A DNA stretch of 64,000 bases. Source: Haemonchus contortus (taxonomy: Eukaryota; Nematoda; Chromadorea; Rhabditida; Trichostrongylidae). The position numbers were made by a program, and so were the translations under genes. The number at the start of each line of letters is the position of its first letter. The stretch's first letter is position 1. This document shows positions 1 to 11,875 of the stretch, piece after piece. Location: positions 17,821,615 through 17,885,614 of the forward strand of contig LS997564.1 of the NCBI GenBank assembly GCA_000469685.2. The letters are read 5' to 3'. The notes under the pieces were generated by a model, which did no database searches, had not been told where the DNA came from, and was given only the letters and a program-made list of their open reading frames with translations.

Positions 1-1050
1 TAAAAACCAAATTTCACTAAATACAGGTTTGTGCCACACATGTGTTTGAAAAGTTTTGGGCTCGTCATGGCAAGGGCTATGTTTAAGATGGTAAAAAGTC
101 TTATCTACGCAGATTTGTAATTATAACCACTCGGTGTTCTTCGGCATGAAATTCGCTTAGAGCGACAATCGCGCAAACAACGTGAACGAGAGTCTGGTTC
201 TTTCCTCCAACAGAAGAATTTAAGCTGCTCTTTGACTATTCATAAAGAAAAATGCTCGTAAGAAATTGCACTGTCACCCAGGGTGCCGTTTTCTTTCATA
301 GGTTTCAAGACTACAACAAATGCATAAAGATTCCCTCGCGCTTGTATGTACGTAATTTATCTATAGACCAGTTGGGCCACCGATACTAACGCGTGCATTA
401 TATGTCTTCAACCGCTTGCCTGGGACCTTACTACTCAAGAATATCATAGAAACATTCCTTATTTATACACGACGCGAACTCACCTTTGATTTCGCATAGG
501 TTTCATCTCTAGATACCACGGATCTGGAAGGAAGTACCTAAGAGTGGAAGGTATTCTAGTTCGTAGTCATCAGGAACGAAATTTCCTTTGAATTTAGCAG
601 TCAGAAATTGTACACCAGAGATGCTATGGAAAACAGTCAGTTGAGCGCTTGATGGTGCCTTATGTCTACTGATACCAATGTAGAAGCCTTCCTTTCCCGT
701 CTCATTTCTTGCTTGAGGTTTGATAGTCCTGTCGCTGAAAAGAATCAATGAAGGACTATCTCGCGCAAAAAGTAGGAAATTATGATGACTCCCAGTCAAC
801 AACAGAAATGGCGGAGGGAGGTTGTTTTCTGACATGTTTTCGAACGCTGAGCTTTAAAGAAGGGGAAGACGCTGTACTTATGCTTGTAAAAGATCCTATC
901 TGAAGAAATACTGTATATCCTGAGCCATAATAGTGTAAGAACACTGATGCGAGTAAGAAAAGTTCTGCGGTTCCAATAATTTTCCCGCGGTGGGCATTTG
1001 AATGTTACTCGGTGGAACGCATCGGTACTGCAGCGGTGTTGCAGTTGCAA
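1..1050. other. intergenic, no gene recognised
   Basis: Both strands hold only short open frames with no recognisable domain and no convincing chain of splice sites. The right edge abuts the TA target duplication of the mariner element at 1,053. Whether any of this belongs to the flanking LINE cannot be told. Confidence 0.5.
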
Positions 1051-1052
1051 TA

Positions 1053-1941
1053 GGTGTTTCAGAAAGTTCTGTCGTTTTCCAACGCTCAACTTTCAATGCA
1101 CATATCTCGGCTCAAAGAAAACTTTATCAATAGAAATAAAACCCACTATTTTATGCACACTTTTGCCGACGAGTAACAAGCTTGCCTATCCCGGTTGGGT
1201 TGAACTCTGGAGATCTAGAAGCGATGAATTCGATGAATGTCGATTCGACATCATGTCGACTGTTAAAGCGTTTCTCTCGGAGGAAGTTGTCAAGATGCTT
1301 AAAAAAGTGGTAGTCGGTTGGAGCGAGTTCAGTTGGGTACAGTGGGTGTGGCAGAGTTTCATAGCCAGGCTCTTTCAATTTTTTTCAGGGTGGCCTGTGT
1401 GACATGGGAGCACGCGCTGTCGTGGAGAAGGATCGGCCCCTTCCTGTTCACCAATCCAGGGCTCATGAGCTGCAGCTTCTGGTGCATTTCGTCGATATCC
1501 TGGCAGTATCTTTCAGCTGTGATAGTATCGCGCGGATCGAAAAAGCTATGATGAATTAAACCAGCAGTTGACCAACAAACTAACACCATCACCGTCATCG
1601 AGACTTTCGTCACCGTTACGGAATTCCTCGAACCATGGCAGTACGTACATTTGTTGCTCCAGGACCAAACGCTATGTTGATATCTCGAGCCGTGTCCGCT
1701 GCATTCCTGCCTAGTTTGAACTGGAAAAGGAATATGGTGCGAACTTGTCGTTTGCCCATGATTTTTCCCAGCTTTTGCAAAAGCTAGGAAGTTACTATAA
1801 GGCGAAGCTGGTAAAGTGTTTAGAAAGAGCAAGAAATGCGCTTTCAAATGGACACTATATAACAGGAGAGCCACGAAAAATAACTCAGAAAAGAGCGACT
1901 AAATGTAGACCATCCAAAACGACAGAACTTTCTGAAACACC
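1053..1941 (-). mobile_element. mariner element, decayed, inserted next to or into an RTE-type LINE
   Basis: Inverted terminal repeats of 26 bp match exactly: the left end begins GGTGTTTCAGAAAGTTCTGT at 1,053 and its reverse complement ends at 1,941. Both ends are flanked by TA (1,051-1,052 and 1,942-1,943), the standard Tc1/mariner target duplication. The element is 889 bp, shorter than the usual 1.2-1.3 kb, so internal sequence is lost. The transposase runs on the minus strand. The right end interrupts the C-terminal coding region of the LINE that fills 1.94-4.4 kb, so the mariner arrived later. Confidence 0.88.
1151..1874 (-). pseudogene. mariner transposase, truncated and frameshifted
   Basis: Minus-strand reading shows the C-terminal half of a DD34D mariner transposase in at least two frames. 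A stretch containing ITAERYCQDIDEMHQKLQ and NRKGPILLHDSACSHVTQ (about 1,390-1,560) covers the second catalytic aspartate region. It is followed in another frame by LAPTDYHFFKHLDNFLREKR (about 1,260-1,330), which carries the third aspartate. The wording is close to the SETMAR/Hsmar1-type branch of mariners as I know the family. The N-terminal DNA-binding domain and first aspartate are missing or scrambled, so it cannot make active enzyme. Confidence 0.88.
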
Positions 1942-1943
1942 TA

Positions 1944-4440
1944 ATATTATTCATTCCTCGCTTGGCTCCTTTAGGGGTCCAATACATAGCCATTTTTGGG
2001 ACACGTTGCTGCGACATACGCAACACGTGACCGGCCAATCGAAGTCTATGCCGTGCCACAATCACGTGGAGGCTATTCATACCAGAGCGACGCAGAACTT
2101 CCTCATTCGTGACGTGATCCGTGTACCGTATCTTCATGATCTTTCGCAGACATCTCTGGTGGAAAGCATCCATCTTTTCGGTTAAACTTGCCATGTATTT
2201 CCATGTTTCGCTTGCATAAATTGGGTAGGGATCACAATGGGAGAATATAGGCGGATCTTGATGTCTCGAGATATGGACTAGTGACCATATTGGCTGGAGT
2301 CTCCTAAACACATCTGCAGCTTTTGCAATCCGGCTACAAACGTCTGTTATGATATCGCCATCATGGGTTGCCGTGCTCCCGAGATAAGTAAACTTGTCGA
2401 CGTTTTCCAACATTGTGTCCTCCACATTTATATTCGCCTGCGGGCAAGCTTGACCGATTGACATGGCTTTCGACTTACTACCGTCAATTCGTAACCCAAT
2501 CATGCTTTTTCACTAAGAGCATCGGTGACCTTTTGCAATCCGTCTTTATCCTCAGCAATAAGTGCGATGTCATCCGTAAAGTCCAGATCAGTGAGCCTTT
2601 CATCGATAAGCCAATGTATTCCTACCGCTGTTTGCTGTGTTGTTTTCCTCATGACAAAAGCTAGGCAGACGTTGAACAGCAATGGCGAATGGATGCACCC
2701 CGGTAACGATTCTGAAGAATGAGGTAATCCCTGTATCCATCTTCACACAACATGAAGAGTTACGGTACAGGTTCGTGAACAAGCGAATAAAAGGCCTCGG
2801 TATGGCGTACACTCGGTGTACACTATCGAATGCCTTTCTGAAGTCCACGAAATTGATAAAGAGTGGATGCTCAAACTCAATCATTGTTCGACAATACGAA
2901 GAGTAAATATTTGCTCACAGCACGACCTTCCTTTCCTGAACCTCTTAGTTGGCTATCGCATCACGGAGTCATCGCAACAGGGTAACGCAAAGTGCTTTTC
3001 CAGGAACTGAAAGAAGTGTGACTTTCCAATTTTCACAGTCCGCCAAATTTCCTTTTTCAGGTAGCTTCACAATCACTCCTTTCCTCCAGTCCTCTGGGAC
3101 CTCTAAACCACTCCAGCAACGGTTATACAACTCCATGAGCTTCTCCATCATCGTGCTACCACCTGCCTTTAACAACTCTGACGGGATGTCATCTATGCCA
3201 GAGGCTCTCCCACTGCGAAGGCATCGAATTGCTTCGATTGTCTCTTCTGAGGTTATGCTTCCAACATCGACATCGAGCTCATTAGCTGGCTCCATCCCCT
3301 CAACGCAGTAAGTCCTCTGTGGTTTCAGGCAAAGATGTTGCTAAAGTGTTGGAGCCATCTTTCTTTCTACTCATCTGCGCTCAAAAGGAGTTTGCCGTTA
3401 CTGTCCTTGATACTCAAGTTGACCTCTTTCGAACTCCCAATCAATTTCTTGACGATGCTGTAAAGGGTTTTCGAGTCACCACGCTCTGCAGCATGATGGG
3501 CTTCTGCTCCTTTTTGCGAAAACCGGGCTTTTTTGTCCTGGCGACAGGACCTTTTCACGATGCGATCCAGTTCCTCGAGCTCGTTTTCATCCTTCGCTTG
3601 TTCTCTCAGAAGCTTCCAATGTCTCCTTTCATCTATCTTCCCCCATGTGCCTTTCTGAATCCATTGCTCCTTTCGTTTCCCGCGTCGTCGTCCGATCACT
3701 TTCTGAGCACAATCCTGGATGGCTCGTTTGACGGATGTCCACCCTTCTTCCAAAGTAGCCGCCTCCTCCGAGACCGCAAATCAATTCCGTAGCTCCAAAG
3801 AAAAGCTTGCGGTGGTGACAGGGTCCTTCAGCTTCTCCACTGCAAATGGTCTAGTAACTTTGACTTTCTTCTCCTCTCTCTTCAGCTTGAGTTTGATTGA
3901 AGCCCCCACCAGGTGATGATCTGAACACACGTCAGCGCCCCGGAATACCCGAACATCTCGAAGAGACGTTCTCTACTTCTTGCTTATGCGAATGTAGTCA
4001 ATCTCGTTCCTTGATTTCTGATCGGGCGAACACCAGGTCTCTTTATGGATCCGTTTGTGCTAAAAGAACGTATTTCCAACACACAGTGCATTCTGCTCGC
4101 AGAACAAGGCTAGACTTTCGCCATTGTTACTATTATGCTCACAAGAAGCGAATGGCCCAATCGCTCGCTCGAATCCTATTCGGTCTTGACTCAGTGTCGC
4201 ATTGAAATCTCCAATGATAAGTTTCACATCTCGTCTCGGTATGTCATCAACAATGTTCTGGAGTTGCTCCTAGAAGCTGTCTTCCAATTCCTCACTTGTG
4301 TCCTCCATAGGTGCATATACCTGAACGACTGTGATGCGGGTATGCCTCGTTACAGATCGCGCCGTGATTATCCTCTCATTCAGTGGTCTCCATACAACAA
4401 GTGCCTCCGCCGCTCTCCGCCCAATTAATAGGCTGATGCG
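1944..4440 (-). pseudogene. RTE-type LINE: endonuclease and reverse transcriptase, degenerate
   Basis: The minus strand carries, in order: an apurinic endonuclease domain (about 4,430-3,900, with VVQVYAPMED and LIIGDFNA); a linker; the reverse transcriptase (3,300-2,500, with SGRASGIDDIPSELLKAGG, VDFRKAFDSVHR and a catalytic box read as FTDDIAL); and a C-terminal tail with DAFHQRCLRKIMKIRY and HRLRLAGHVLRM (about 2,200-2,000). This order and the lack of RNase H fit RTE-like endonuclease/reverse transcriptases of worms. Several frameshifts and stops break it. A mariner is inserted at its 3' end. No poly(A) or short tandem tail is visible at the junction. Confidence 0.9.
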
Positions 4441-5745
4441 TAATTATTGCGGTTTTTTTCTGCGGTTTCTTTCCTCTTGACACAATTCGGATATTGAATT
4501 CGGGATTTAATAGAGATAATATTCTTGCTCCCCTCAATAGGAAAATGTTCAGAGAGTCATCTTCATATACACCTTATTATGCTCTATTACTTCGAAAAAG
4601 GTTGGAATGTGGCACAATCATAAACGAATTTCTCGGCGAAAGAATAGTCGGCCAAAGCCGAATAAATAATGAAATCTGCTTCTACAGTCGCCCTATTTAC
4701 CAGCAGAAACTCCTATAGCTTTTCGCGTTTATCGTCTGTTGAAAAATTGGCTAACGAACAGAACTTTCGACGAAATGTAGTATGACTTGATGGCCGACGT
4801 TAAGGCATGGATCGCCTCTAACAATCGGAACTTATTCGGCTGTCGGATTCGACTGAATAGCAAATGGGAGGCAGTGCTTGATGGTTGATATGTTCCGTAG
4901 TAGTTATTTGAACATGTCTTTGCTAAACATTTCTATCGTTTCTCCAAATTAGATTTGCTGGAGAAAAACGCAATAATTATGCATCAACCTAATACATTTT
5001 CACAATATTCTTTTCCCTGTCTGCTCTAATAATACTTCTTCTGCTGGCAGTTTTACAGTGACTTGCTCACCGCAAAAGAAAGTGCTGCTGGTAAACGAAC
5101 TTTTATATCTCTTGATATTTACGTCTGTTGTTGTGTGCATACATCGACACGACCCTGGTGTGGTTTCAAGAAGCAGACTGAGTTTTTTTTCTTGACAGTT
5201 TTGAGTTTTTATTTATAACTCTTCATTTAGAACTCCGCACATCCTCATCGTTCTTTACCCTTTTTGCGTCCTCACCTGTCAATCGTAACGTAGACGAACT
5301 GCGCCTAACCGTAACTGAATTTGGTTAAATTCCTTCCCTCAACTTCCATATCATTGCATCTCATAAAGAATACTTGTGGGAGATTCATTTAGGGGTTCGA
5401 TAGGTTTGTTCGAAAGACACAGTACTGTGACATACGAATTGATGACTTTGAAATATATCTACTACTTCATCACTGGGTTCAGTCCTTACTGGTGACTTGG
5501 AGGAGAATTCCTTGGCCGTCTAACCTCCTCGTCTAGGTCTTGAGGTTTCTCCGATTATTTCACCTTTTCACGTGAAAATAGTTAAAATCAACCAAGTTTA
5601 TCGCAACATGCATAAACTTATACAAGATATAGGACATATTTGATGATGATCAATTAAGCCATGTTCGTCACTCGATAAATCTCGGCTTAGTACTAGTACG
5701 CTTATTTTATTCAACAGTACACGTGATTAAATACAATTCCGTCGG
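4441..5745. other. intergenic, AT-rich, nothing recognised
   Basis: No domain, structural RNA or clear repeat was recognised. The stretch separates the 5' end of the LINE from the MULE-like remnant. Confidence 0.5.
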
Positions 5746-7291
5746 CTAATGTTTCGGCGACTTTCGTCTTCTTCGGAGCCTAAGGAGGACTTCCGAGCCC
5801 AATGAAGTCATCACGCCGTTAACAGTTCGATAAAAACCATACCTCCTCGGCGGAGTAGCCGTCGGGATGACAGTAGCATATATCAGGCGGAACACAGTTG
5901 ACGTTAACGGCTGGAAGGCTAACCTTGTATAGAGGGTCAGTTCCCGCATTATTGACACACATTCTCCCCTCCAGCCATAATGGAATCTCTCACTGATCAT
6001 GGTGGCTTCCTTATACGCGAACGAAGCCCAGCTTGGCATCTTCTCGGTATGAAACACATCAGAAGCTATCACTCAAAACACAACTCATCACGCCAACTCG
6101 TAATCACAGCAGATTTCGAGACAGTTCTTAAGATATTCTGCCATGTTCTGGTCCGCTGTGCGGAGGCAGGCGAGGATTTCTGCGAAGCGCCTTCGGGACT
6201 CGCTATGTCAATTTCCTTTTCAAAGGCGCTGAAGAGCGTTGTTGACCATTGGACGCAAAGAAACCTGAAAATTTGCGGTTGGTTTTTTTCTTGCAACATC
6301 TGTTCCGCAACTTGTCTCGCCTCCTCATCAGTTACCATGGTTAAGGGAGTAAAATCGTACGAACAATTTGCCTCCACGAACAACCTCTGGACATCTACGC
6401 TTGTTATTGTTCCCTATAAGGAAGGCTATACTGGTACCTTCTTAAAATAGCTTCCACTAACGATGTTGTCGCACCTCCTGGCAGACCGCGGTCCTTATCG
6501 TCTGCAACAGTCAATGTGGTTAACCTCATCTTATACCATGTCGTACAGTGTTTTCCAGCGTCACACATTTTAAAGTGTGTTTTCCAAACATTTCTTATTG
6601 AAGGTGTTGTAATCAGTGAATCTCCAAAACTAGATCGTGGTTCACGCTTCCTCTTGAAAGAAAGGTGAGCAGTGGCAATTAATCGAACTAAAAGTCGTCG
6701 GTGCGACTAATTCATCTAATTCCTTACACATAAAAAAATCTTTGCTACTTGGGTCTTCTGGTAATTCCAAACACCTAATTCTGTCGTCGGGGTTATTCTC
6801 TTCAATGCGAAATCATGGTGAAGTCCTCGTCATTGTGTCTCCATCCTGGTGCCATATGATATCTTCTTATGATATTGGGCAAATCCATCTTCGCCACCAC
6901 TGTAAACTTGGAGGACTTTGTTGAGTTTTCCTTCCGGAGGCAATTGATAACGTGATCCATAGAATGCTTTATTTTGAATTGCGTTGATTAATAATCAGAC
7001 TGCAATTAGGAGTCACATCACTTCAAGCATGCTCTTCAAGTGCATTGTTTGCTTGCGTGAGGATTCTAATGGAGCTGGGTCCAACTCATGCCCTACATGA
7101 CCCTGACAACATTTCACAGCAACTGTTCCATCTTCATTGAAAGTCACAGCTAAATGGCAGGAACACTGGCAAACATCTTCCTTACCTACAGCAGCTCTAT
7201 GCGCTTCATGTCCCGGACTCACACCAGCTCGGTTGCACCTCATTCGAAAAGGTAAATAGGAACTCACAAAAGTCTCTATTCTGTTGAACAT
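5746..7291 (-). pseudogene. MULE-type transposase remnant
   Basis: Minus-strand frames give the pieces of a Mutator-like transposase in the expected order. First is an N-terminal zinc-binding segment with CQCSCHLAVTFNEDGTV and CCQGHVGHELDP (about 7,210-7,070). Then a catalytic core with RLTTLTVADDKDRGLPG (about 6,530-6,480) is followed by TSVDVQRLFVEAN and FTPLTMVTDEEA (about 6,410-6,310). A degenerate tail with MISERFHYGWRGE lies at about 6,010-5,970. The spacing fits the DDE region of nematode MULEs as I recall it. Many stops and frame changes show it is dead. Terminal inverted repeats were not found. Confidence 0.6.
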
Positions 7292-7496
7292 GCCAAAGTT
7301 TCCGAGTGCTTATCGGCGAACGACGTGCAGGTTTCTTCGCATGGTTTTGTAAACTACAGCTACTAAAAACTTTTTTCTCGACTTGATTATGGCACTCACA
7401 AACCTCATATTCTTCACGGCTTGTAAAGTGAGCTGTAATGGTGGGTTATTTCTGAAGTCGTCCTCCTGCGCCGTCTTCAGAATGGCCTGCTTGGCA

Positions 7497-7854
7497 ATGT
7501 TGATATGTTGCATAAGTGTGGCCGGTCGATGGTTGTTCAGGAGTCGACGGTCCAGTATGGAAGCTTTATTACTGAGTAGGGAAAAAGAAAGCGATCTGCC
7601 ACTCGGCAGCGAGGCGAAGCCGGCATGAACCGATTAAGGCGGATCAACCGTCTTATATAGCGGCAGTACTGTGGGATACAGTAACATTTCGAAACAGATC
7701 CTAAGATTGCCATGACAAGTGATTGCGAAACATATCGATCGAAAAATAGGTAGACAAGTGGCTTTCTTTACGGATGACAATGTTAACAAATACAATTAAA
7801 TGTACAAATACTGAGGTAAATACAAAAAGCACCAATAGATACCCTGTATCTACA
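7497..7854 (-). repeat. LTR-like repeat, lower copy (3' LTR on the minus strand)
   Basis: It shares long stretches with 9,497-9,869, for example TGTTAACAAATACAATTAAA, GATACCCTGT and the GGCCGGTCGA motif. It holds only one arm of the hairpin seen in the upper copy. Confidence 0.65.
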
Positions 7855-7859
7855 TGATC

Positions 7860-9070
7860 CCTCAAAGAGCAGAGTCGTCTTGACAGGATACGGGTATCTT
7901 TCAGCGAGGAAGTAGCGACGTGGTTGGCATTCCCGATTGAAACGAGCAGGCTGTTGTTGCAGATTTCCTTGGCGCTGGCTCCTTTCCCACGAGCTGCTTT
8001 CTGGACTATGTCCTCGACTGATCGTTCCAGCTGAACCAGGGCGGTGAGCACTTTGCGAAGAACTCTGCCTCTCTTTCGTTCGGCCTGCGAAAAAGACTTT
8101 TCTAGTGTGCCGTACCGACTCGGGGTCTTCTATCACGAAGAAGTTTGGCACTCTTTCTTCATGGCGGCGGTGACGTTTGGCCGTCCGTTCGTCTACATTT
8201 TTTTTCTTCGGGAGAGGCCATTTCAAATCCATCCATTTCAATGGGATCATTGAACGTGAGACGCAACTCATCCAAAAAGAGCCTAATCTGGAAGCCACCA
8301 AAGCAACTCCGACGCGGATGCGTGCCCAAGCATCATGTGGGGTGAGTGTATTGTGCCCCTTCTAATACATCACTATAGTGACCCCGCGCAATGGCTTCGA
8401 CCGCCCGTTATGGATCCGTCATATAAAGGACATACTCTGCGCAGATCCTCCCTATGTTGGACCACTCAGCCTCCGTTTCGTCTTCGTAGGGACTCGGGAA
8501 GAACACGAGCGATCCGCCCGACTGAAGATGGCGCTCTAGCGCAATGAGCACCTGCCGCATTTCCCGGCCCTTTGGTGTAGTGTCCGCCCAAGCAGGCGCG
8601 CTAAATTCCGCATGAAATTACCCTCGTAATCCGCTTGTGTTAGAAGTTCTGTTAGTACTGCTGTTGTGCATGTTGGGACTGCTCGATTCGCTGAGGAGGT
8701 GAGCACAGGTGTTTGTAGACAAATTGTAACTTCCTAACTTCTCCTTTAGCGGTTTCAGCATGTTCAGAAAGAGTATTCCGGATTTCTTAGACCTTTCCTT
8801 CTTGCTCTTTTGCAAGGACTCATTTAAGCCCTCTATCATAGTTTCGGAAGTCTCGGAAGGTCTCTAATTTATCTGACAAATCACCGTAGAACAACCTCAC
8901 CTGCAGCGCACTCTTGTGCGCAATTTCTTTCACCGTTCTGACGACTGTATCTATCGAGGCTTTCATCGTAGCAATCGGATCCGACATGATCAGGTCATCC
9001 AGGAGGAGTCACTCTATGTCGTCTACCTGTGAGGTGTCCACATCATCCGAATCTTCTGGGAAACTCATAT
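7860..9070 (-). pseudogene. gag-like remnant of an LTR element
   Basis: A broken minus-strand frame begins near 9,070 with MSFPEDSDDVDTSQVDD. It continues through lysine/glutamate-rich sequence (for example LQKSKKERSKK near 8,810) to VRHTRKVFFAGRTKERQSSS (about 8,110) and VEDIVQKAARGKGASAKEIC (about 8,010-7,950). The charged composition and the position between LTR-like repeats suggest a gag or capsid region. I do not recognise a specific domain, and several stops interrupt it. Confidence 0.35.
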
Positions 9071-9496
9071 TGAATCTAGAAGCAACTAATTTACTTTATT
9101 GCTTCCGTATTACTATTTGCCGACGAACTAGACGAGCGTTGGAACTTTCAATTTGCACGGCAGGCTACAGTCAACTAGTAACGTTATGAGTACTTCAAAC
9201 AAGGCTATGAGCTACAGCCAATCAATAACGTTACATATATTGGCAGGAGAGGTGACGGCTATGAGCGCATGATGTTTCGAAGCTTCTAGTCCGTTTTGTT
9301 CCCAGACGAGCGTTGCGAAATACTGACACCCTACTTGGCGCCTGCGCAACTAGCCGATAGGTCACCGATCAATAGTGTCGAGGTTCCCCTCAAAACTATC
9401 TTGTGACACTTATGAGAAGACTAAGATGCTTCCACTGACCGGAATGCACCTCCTATCCTCAAAGTGTTGCTCCCTACCTTACACAAATCCCCATGT

Positions 9497-9869
9497 CGCG
9501 TAAGTATGGCCGGTCGACTTTTGTCAGTGGTAGGCAGTCTAGACATGAAAGCTTCTTTATCTGAAAAGGAGAAAGAGAGAGATCTGTCACTCGCAGCGAA
9601 CGAAGCTGGAACGGAGATGTTATCGTGTCCCACAGCACCGTAGTTATAGAAGGTGGATCAACCGCCTTATACAGCTACGGTGCTGTGGGACACGGTAACA
9701 TTTCGAAACAGATACTAGGATAGCCATAACAAATGATTACGAAACCTAATGATCGAAAATTAGATAGACAAGTGAGTATCCTTACGGATTACAATGTTAA
9801 CAAATACAATTAAATGTACAGATATCGAGGCAAATACAATAAATCACCATTAGATACCCTGTGTCTACA
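9497..9869 (-). repeat. LTR-like repeat, upper copy (5' LTR on the minus strand)
   Basis: Partner of the repeat at 7,497-7,854. It contains an extra inverted copy of part of itself that forms a long hairpin (9,619-9,699). Confidence 0.65.
9619..9699. repeat. long inverted repeat (hairpin) inside the upper LTR-like copy
   Basis: Arms 9,619-9,643 and 9,675-9,699 match at 24 of 25 positions, with a 31-base spacer. The arm core is CGTGTCCCACAGCACCGTAG. The lower repeat copy has only a diverged right arm, so the left arm is a later inverted duplication. Confidence 0.9.
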
Positions 9870-10138
9870 GAGATAGTCCGTCATTATTAGTGAAGCTTTC
9901 ATTACATAAGGGACATATTAGCTATTCCAAGAGTCCCTGTTTCTGCTCTCAGAGTCCCAACCTCTTTCATGAGTTGCCGGTGTACGACTTGTAAAGCGAC
10001 TTGTACGGGTGTACAACTTCCTCAGCACTACTTTTCCGAATTCTGGACAGTTCCATAAGGACAGAGAAGAAAGTTTTGGATAACGATAGTGAAACTAAAC
10101 GAGCAAAGGAGAGGAGAAGCAGTGCAAATAGGGAGGTC

Positions 10139-10184
10139 GTTGAAGATATAAGCCATAATACGAAATATGGCTTATATCTTCAAC
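10139..10184. repeat. perfect 19-bp inverted repeat
   Basis: Arms GTTGAAGATATAAGCCATA (10,139-10,157) and its exact reverse complement (10,166-10,184) are separated by 8 bases. The stem is AT-rich and has no run of T after it. Confidence 0.95.
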
Positions 10185-11147
10185 AACCCGGTGACATCTT
10201 ACCCTTTCTTTTGCAACTCAGCGGTCATCCATCGCCAAAAAAAAGTTTTCTGAATTCCTATTAGGTTGATCAATTTTCCTGAGCCTTTTCTTAATCCCCC
10301 AAAGGGTTCGTGTAGCAGTGTTCTCTGCCACTAACTTGGTAAAACGCGAAGGACCTATCGAAATGAGACTAATCTCGAGTGGAGCATAGGGAACGTGACG
10401 AAGTCACTCTGAATTGTATAGACAATTTCCAGTCACTTGTAAACGAAACACATAGGAACTGATCATCGGCAAATATAAAAAATGAAATTTAAGAGAAAGG
10501 GGTTGTAACGATTTTTTGTCGTGCTCTGTACGAATAACATCATGTTAATTTCACAATATCCAGATGTGAAGTTCAGTAAAAGGCGAAATCATAAAAGTTA
10601 GGCGGAATCGTCATTACGCAGTGAAACTAAGTGGGCTTAGTAATAGAAGAATTGCAACTGTTAGACCACCGCAATACTGGCATGCCCCGTTGAATCGCAT
10701 TGAAATGCCCACTCTCAAGAAAATGATAATAATATCATATAATAAATAAATAATATCAACCATAATAAATAGATCAAATATAATATTGATTATAATAAAA
10801 GAACCGCAAAAGCTTCCTCGAAATATACACGATCACTACATTTTACAGTCTTTTTTTTACACTTTTTTTAGTCTGTCGACCTGACTGGTATTTGAAAGAA
10901 GCAAATATTATCCCAAATAGGCAACTAATTTCAACGCAATAGTAATCGCACTTATGAAGCAGCAGGGTGAGATGAATAGACGGTGACGACCAGAAATGTT
11001 CCCATACATATCAACTGTACGACATACTAGAACTTGAAAGAAACCTAAAATAAATTTAAGCATAAGTTTACGATAGTTGCCGCTGGTGTCCAATTGCAGA
11101 ATGGGTAGAAATGAATAGCACAAAACATATATAGTTACCAGTCGGGC

Positions 11148-11206
11148 CGCCCGGCTAACGCCGGGCTTCCCTCCTTCTTGTGTGTTCGCCCGGCTACGCC
11201 GGGCGC
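11148..11206. repeat. two GC-rich palindromes with the same core
   Basis: GCCCGGCTAACGCCGGGC and, about 40 bases on, GCCCGGCTACGCCGGGC each fold into a 7-bp GC stem. They stand out in an AT-rich neighbourhood and look like two units of one short element. Confidence 0.75.
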
Positions 11207-11875
11207 TACTTCTTCCTGTGAGAAATTTGCTATGCATAAATAACACTTCGGATTCTCCTTTTGCCTCGAAAGCTCTACACCCTCAATATAGGCTCCGAGT
11301 TGGGAGCGATTTTTTCTGTTAGCCAACCTCGCTGTGTCCGAAAGAACATCGTTTAATATCACAAAGGCGATTATTCAGAGAAAAAAGTATTCAGAGACTT
11401 CATAGCGGCTGAGGCTATTATGTTAGCTACCAACAATGTTCCTCAATGCCATCATCAAGGGCTCTCCTCCTTCTTGGGGCAAACATCGAATTAATAAAAT
11501 TCCCCCTTTTTAACATGTTATTTCGCTTTTTCGCTGAGCGAGAGTATAGGCTATCAAATGCCTTCGAAGATGTACCTCCTTTTCTCTACGGATACATCAT
11601 TAAATGTGAATCCAACATTATTACCGGTCGGATAAATTTTGCTAAGAATGATATCGAAGCAAAGAAAAACCGTGATCTTTTACTTAATCGCGAACTCTGC
11701 TGGGTAGCGGTCGTAATCTAATAGCATGAAGTGAATCAAATTTATCTCCTTATAATCACACAACTTAACCTTCTTGTCGAATAAAACATACCGAAAAGTC
11801 AAAGCTAGATCGTAAATAACAAAGGCGCTAGGAGGTAATTGGTGGGTGGATCTTCTAAGGTTTCTTCTGTTGTCA

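Larger units (their letters stand above)
7497..9869 (-). mobile_element. LTR-like element with internal deletion
   Basis: Two direct repeats (about 7,497-7,854 and 9,497-9,869) flank roughly 1.6 kb that has a gag-like frame on the minus strand. Read on that strand, both repeats begin TGTAGA(T/C)ACAGGGTATC, the TG start expected of an LTR. The inner edge of the lower copy is preceded on the minus strand by a short purine-rich tract. No reverse transcriptase or integrase is present, so the element is non-autonomous or internally deleted. The alternative is two dispersed copies of another repeat. No target duplication could be fixed because the outer ends of both copies have diverged. Confidence 0.5.
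9870..11860. other. intergenic, AT-rich, no gene recognised
   Basis: This stretch contains two short inverted repeats (listed separately) and an AT-rich ATAATAATAT-like tract at about 10,720-10,800. Open frames are short and show no known domain. Confidence 0.5.

Noticed and set aside
3319..3792. 157-codon plus-strand frame
   Set aside because: Antisense to the LINE polyprotein region.
7310..7513. 67-codon minus-strand frame between the MULE remnant and the LTR-like repeat
   Set aside because: No recognisable domain. It may be the N-terminus of the MULE protein, but this cannot be supported.
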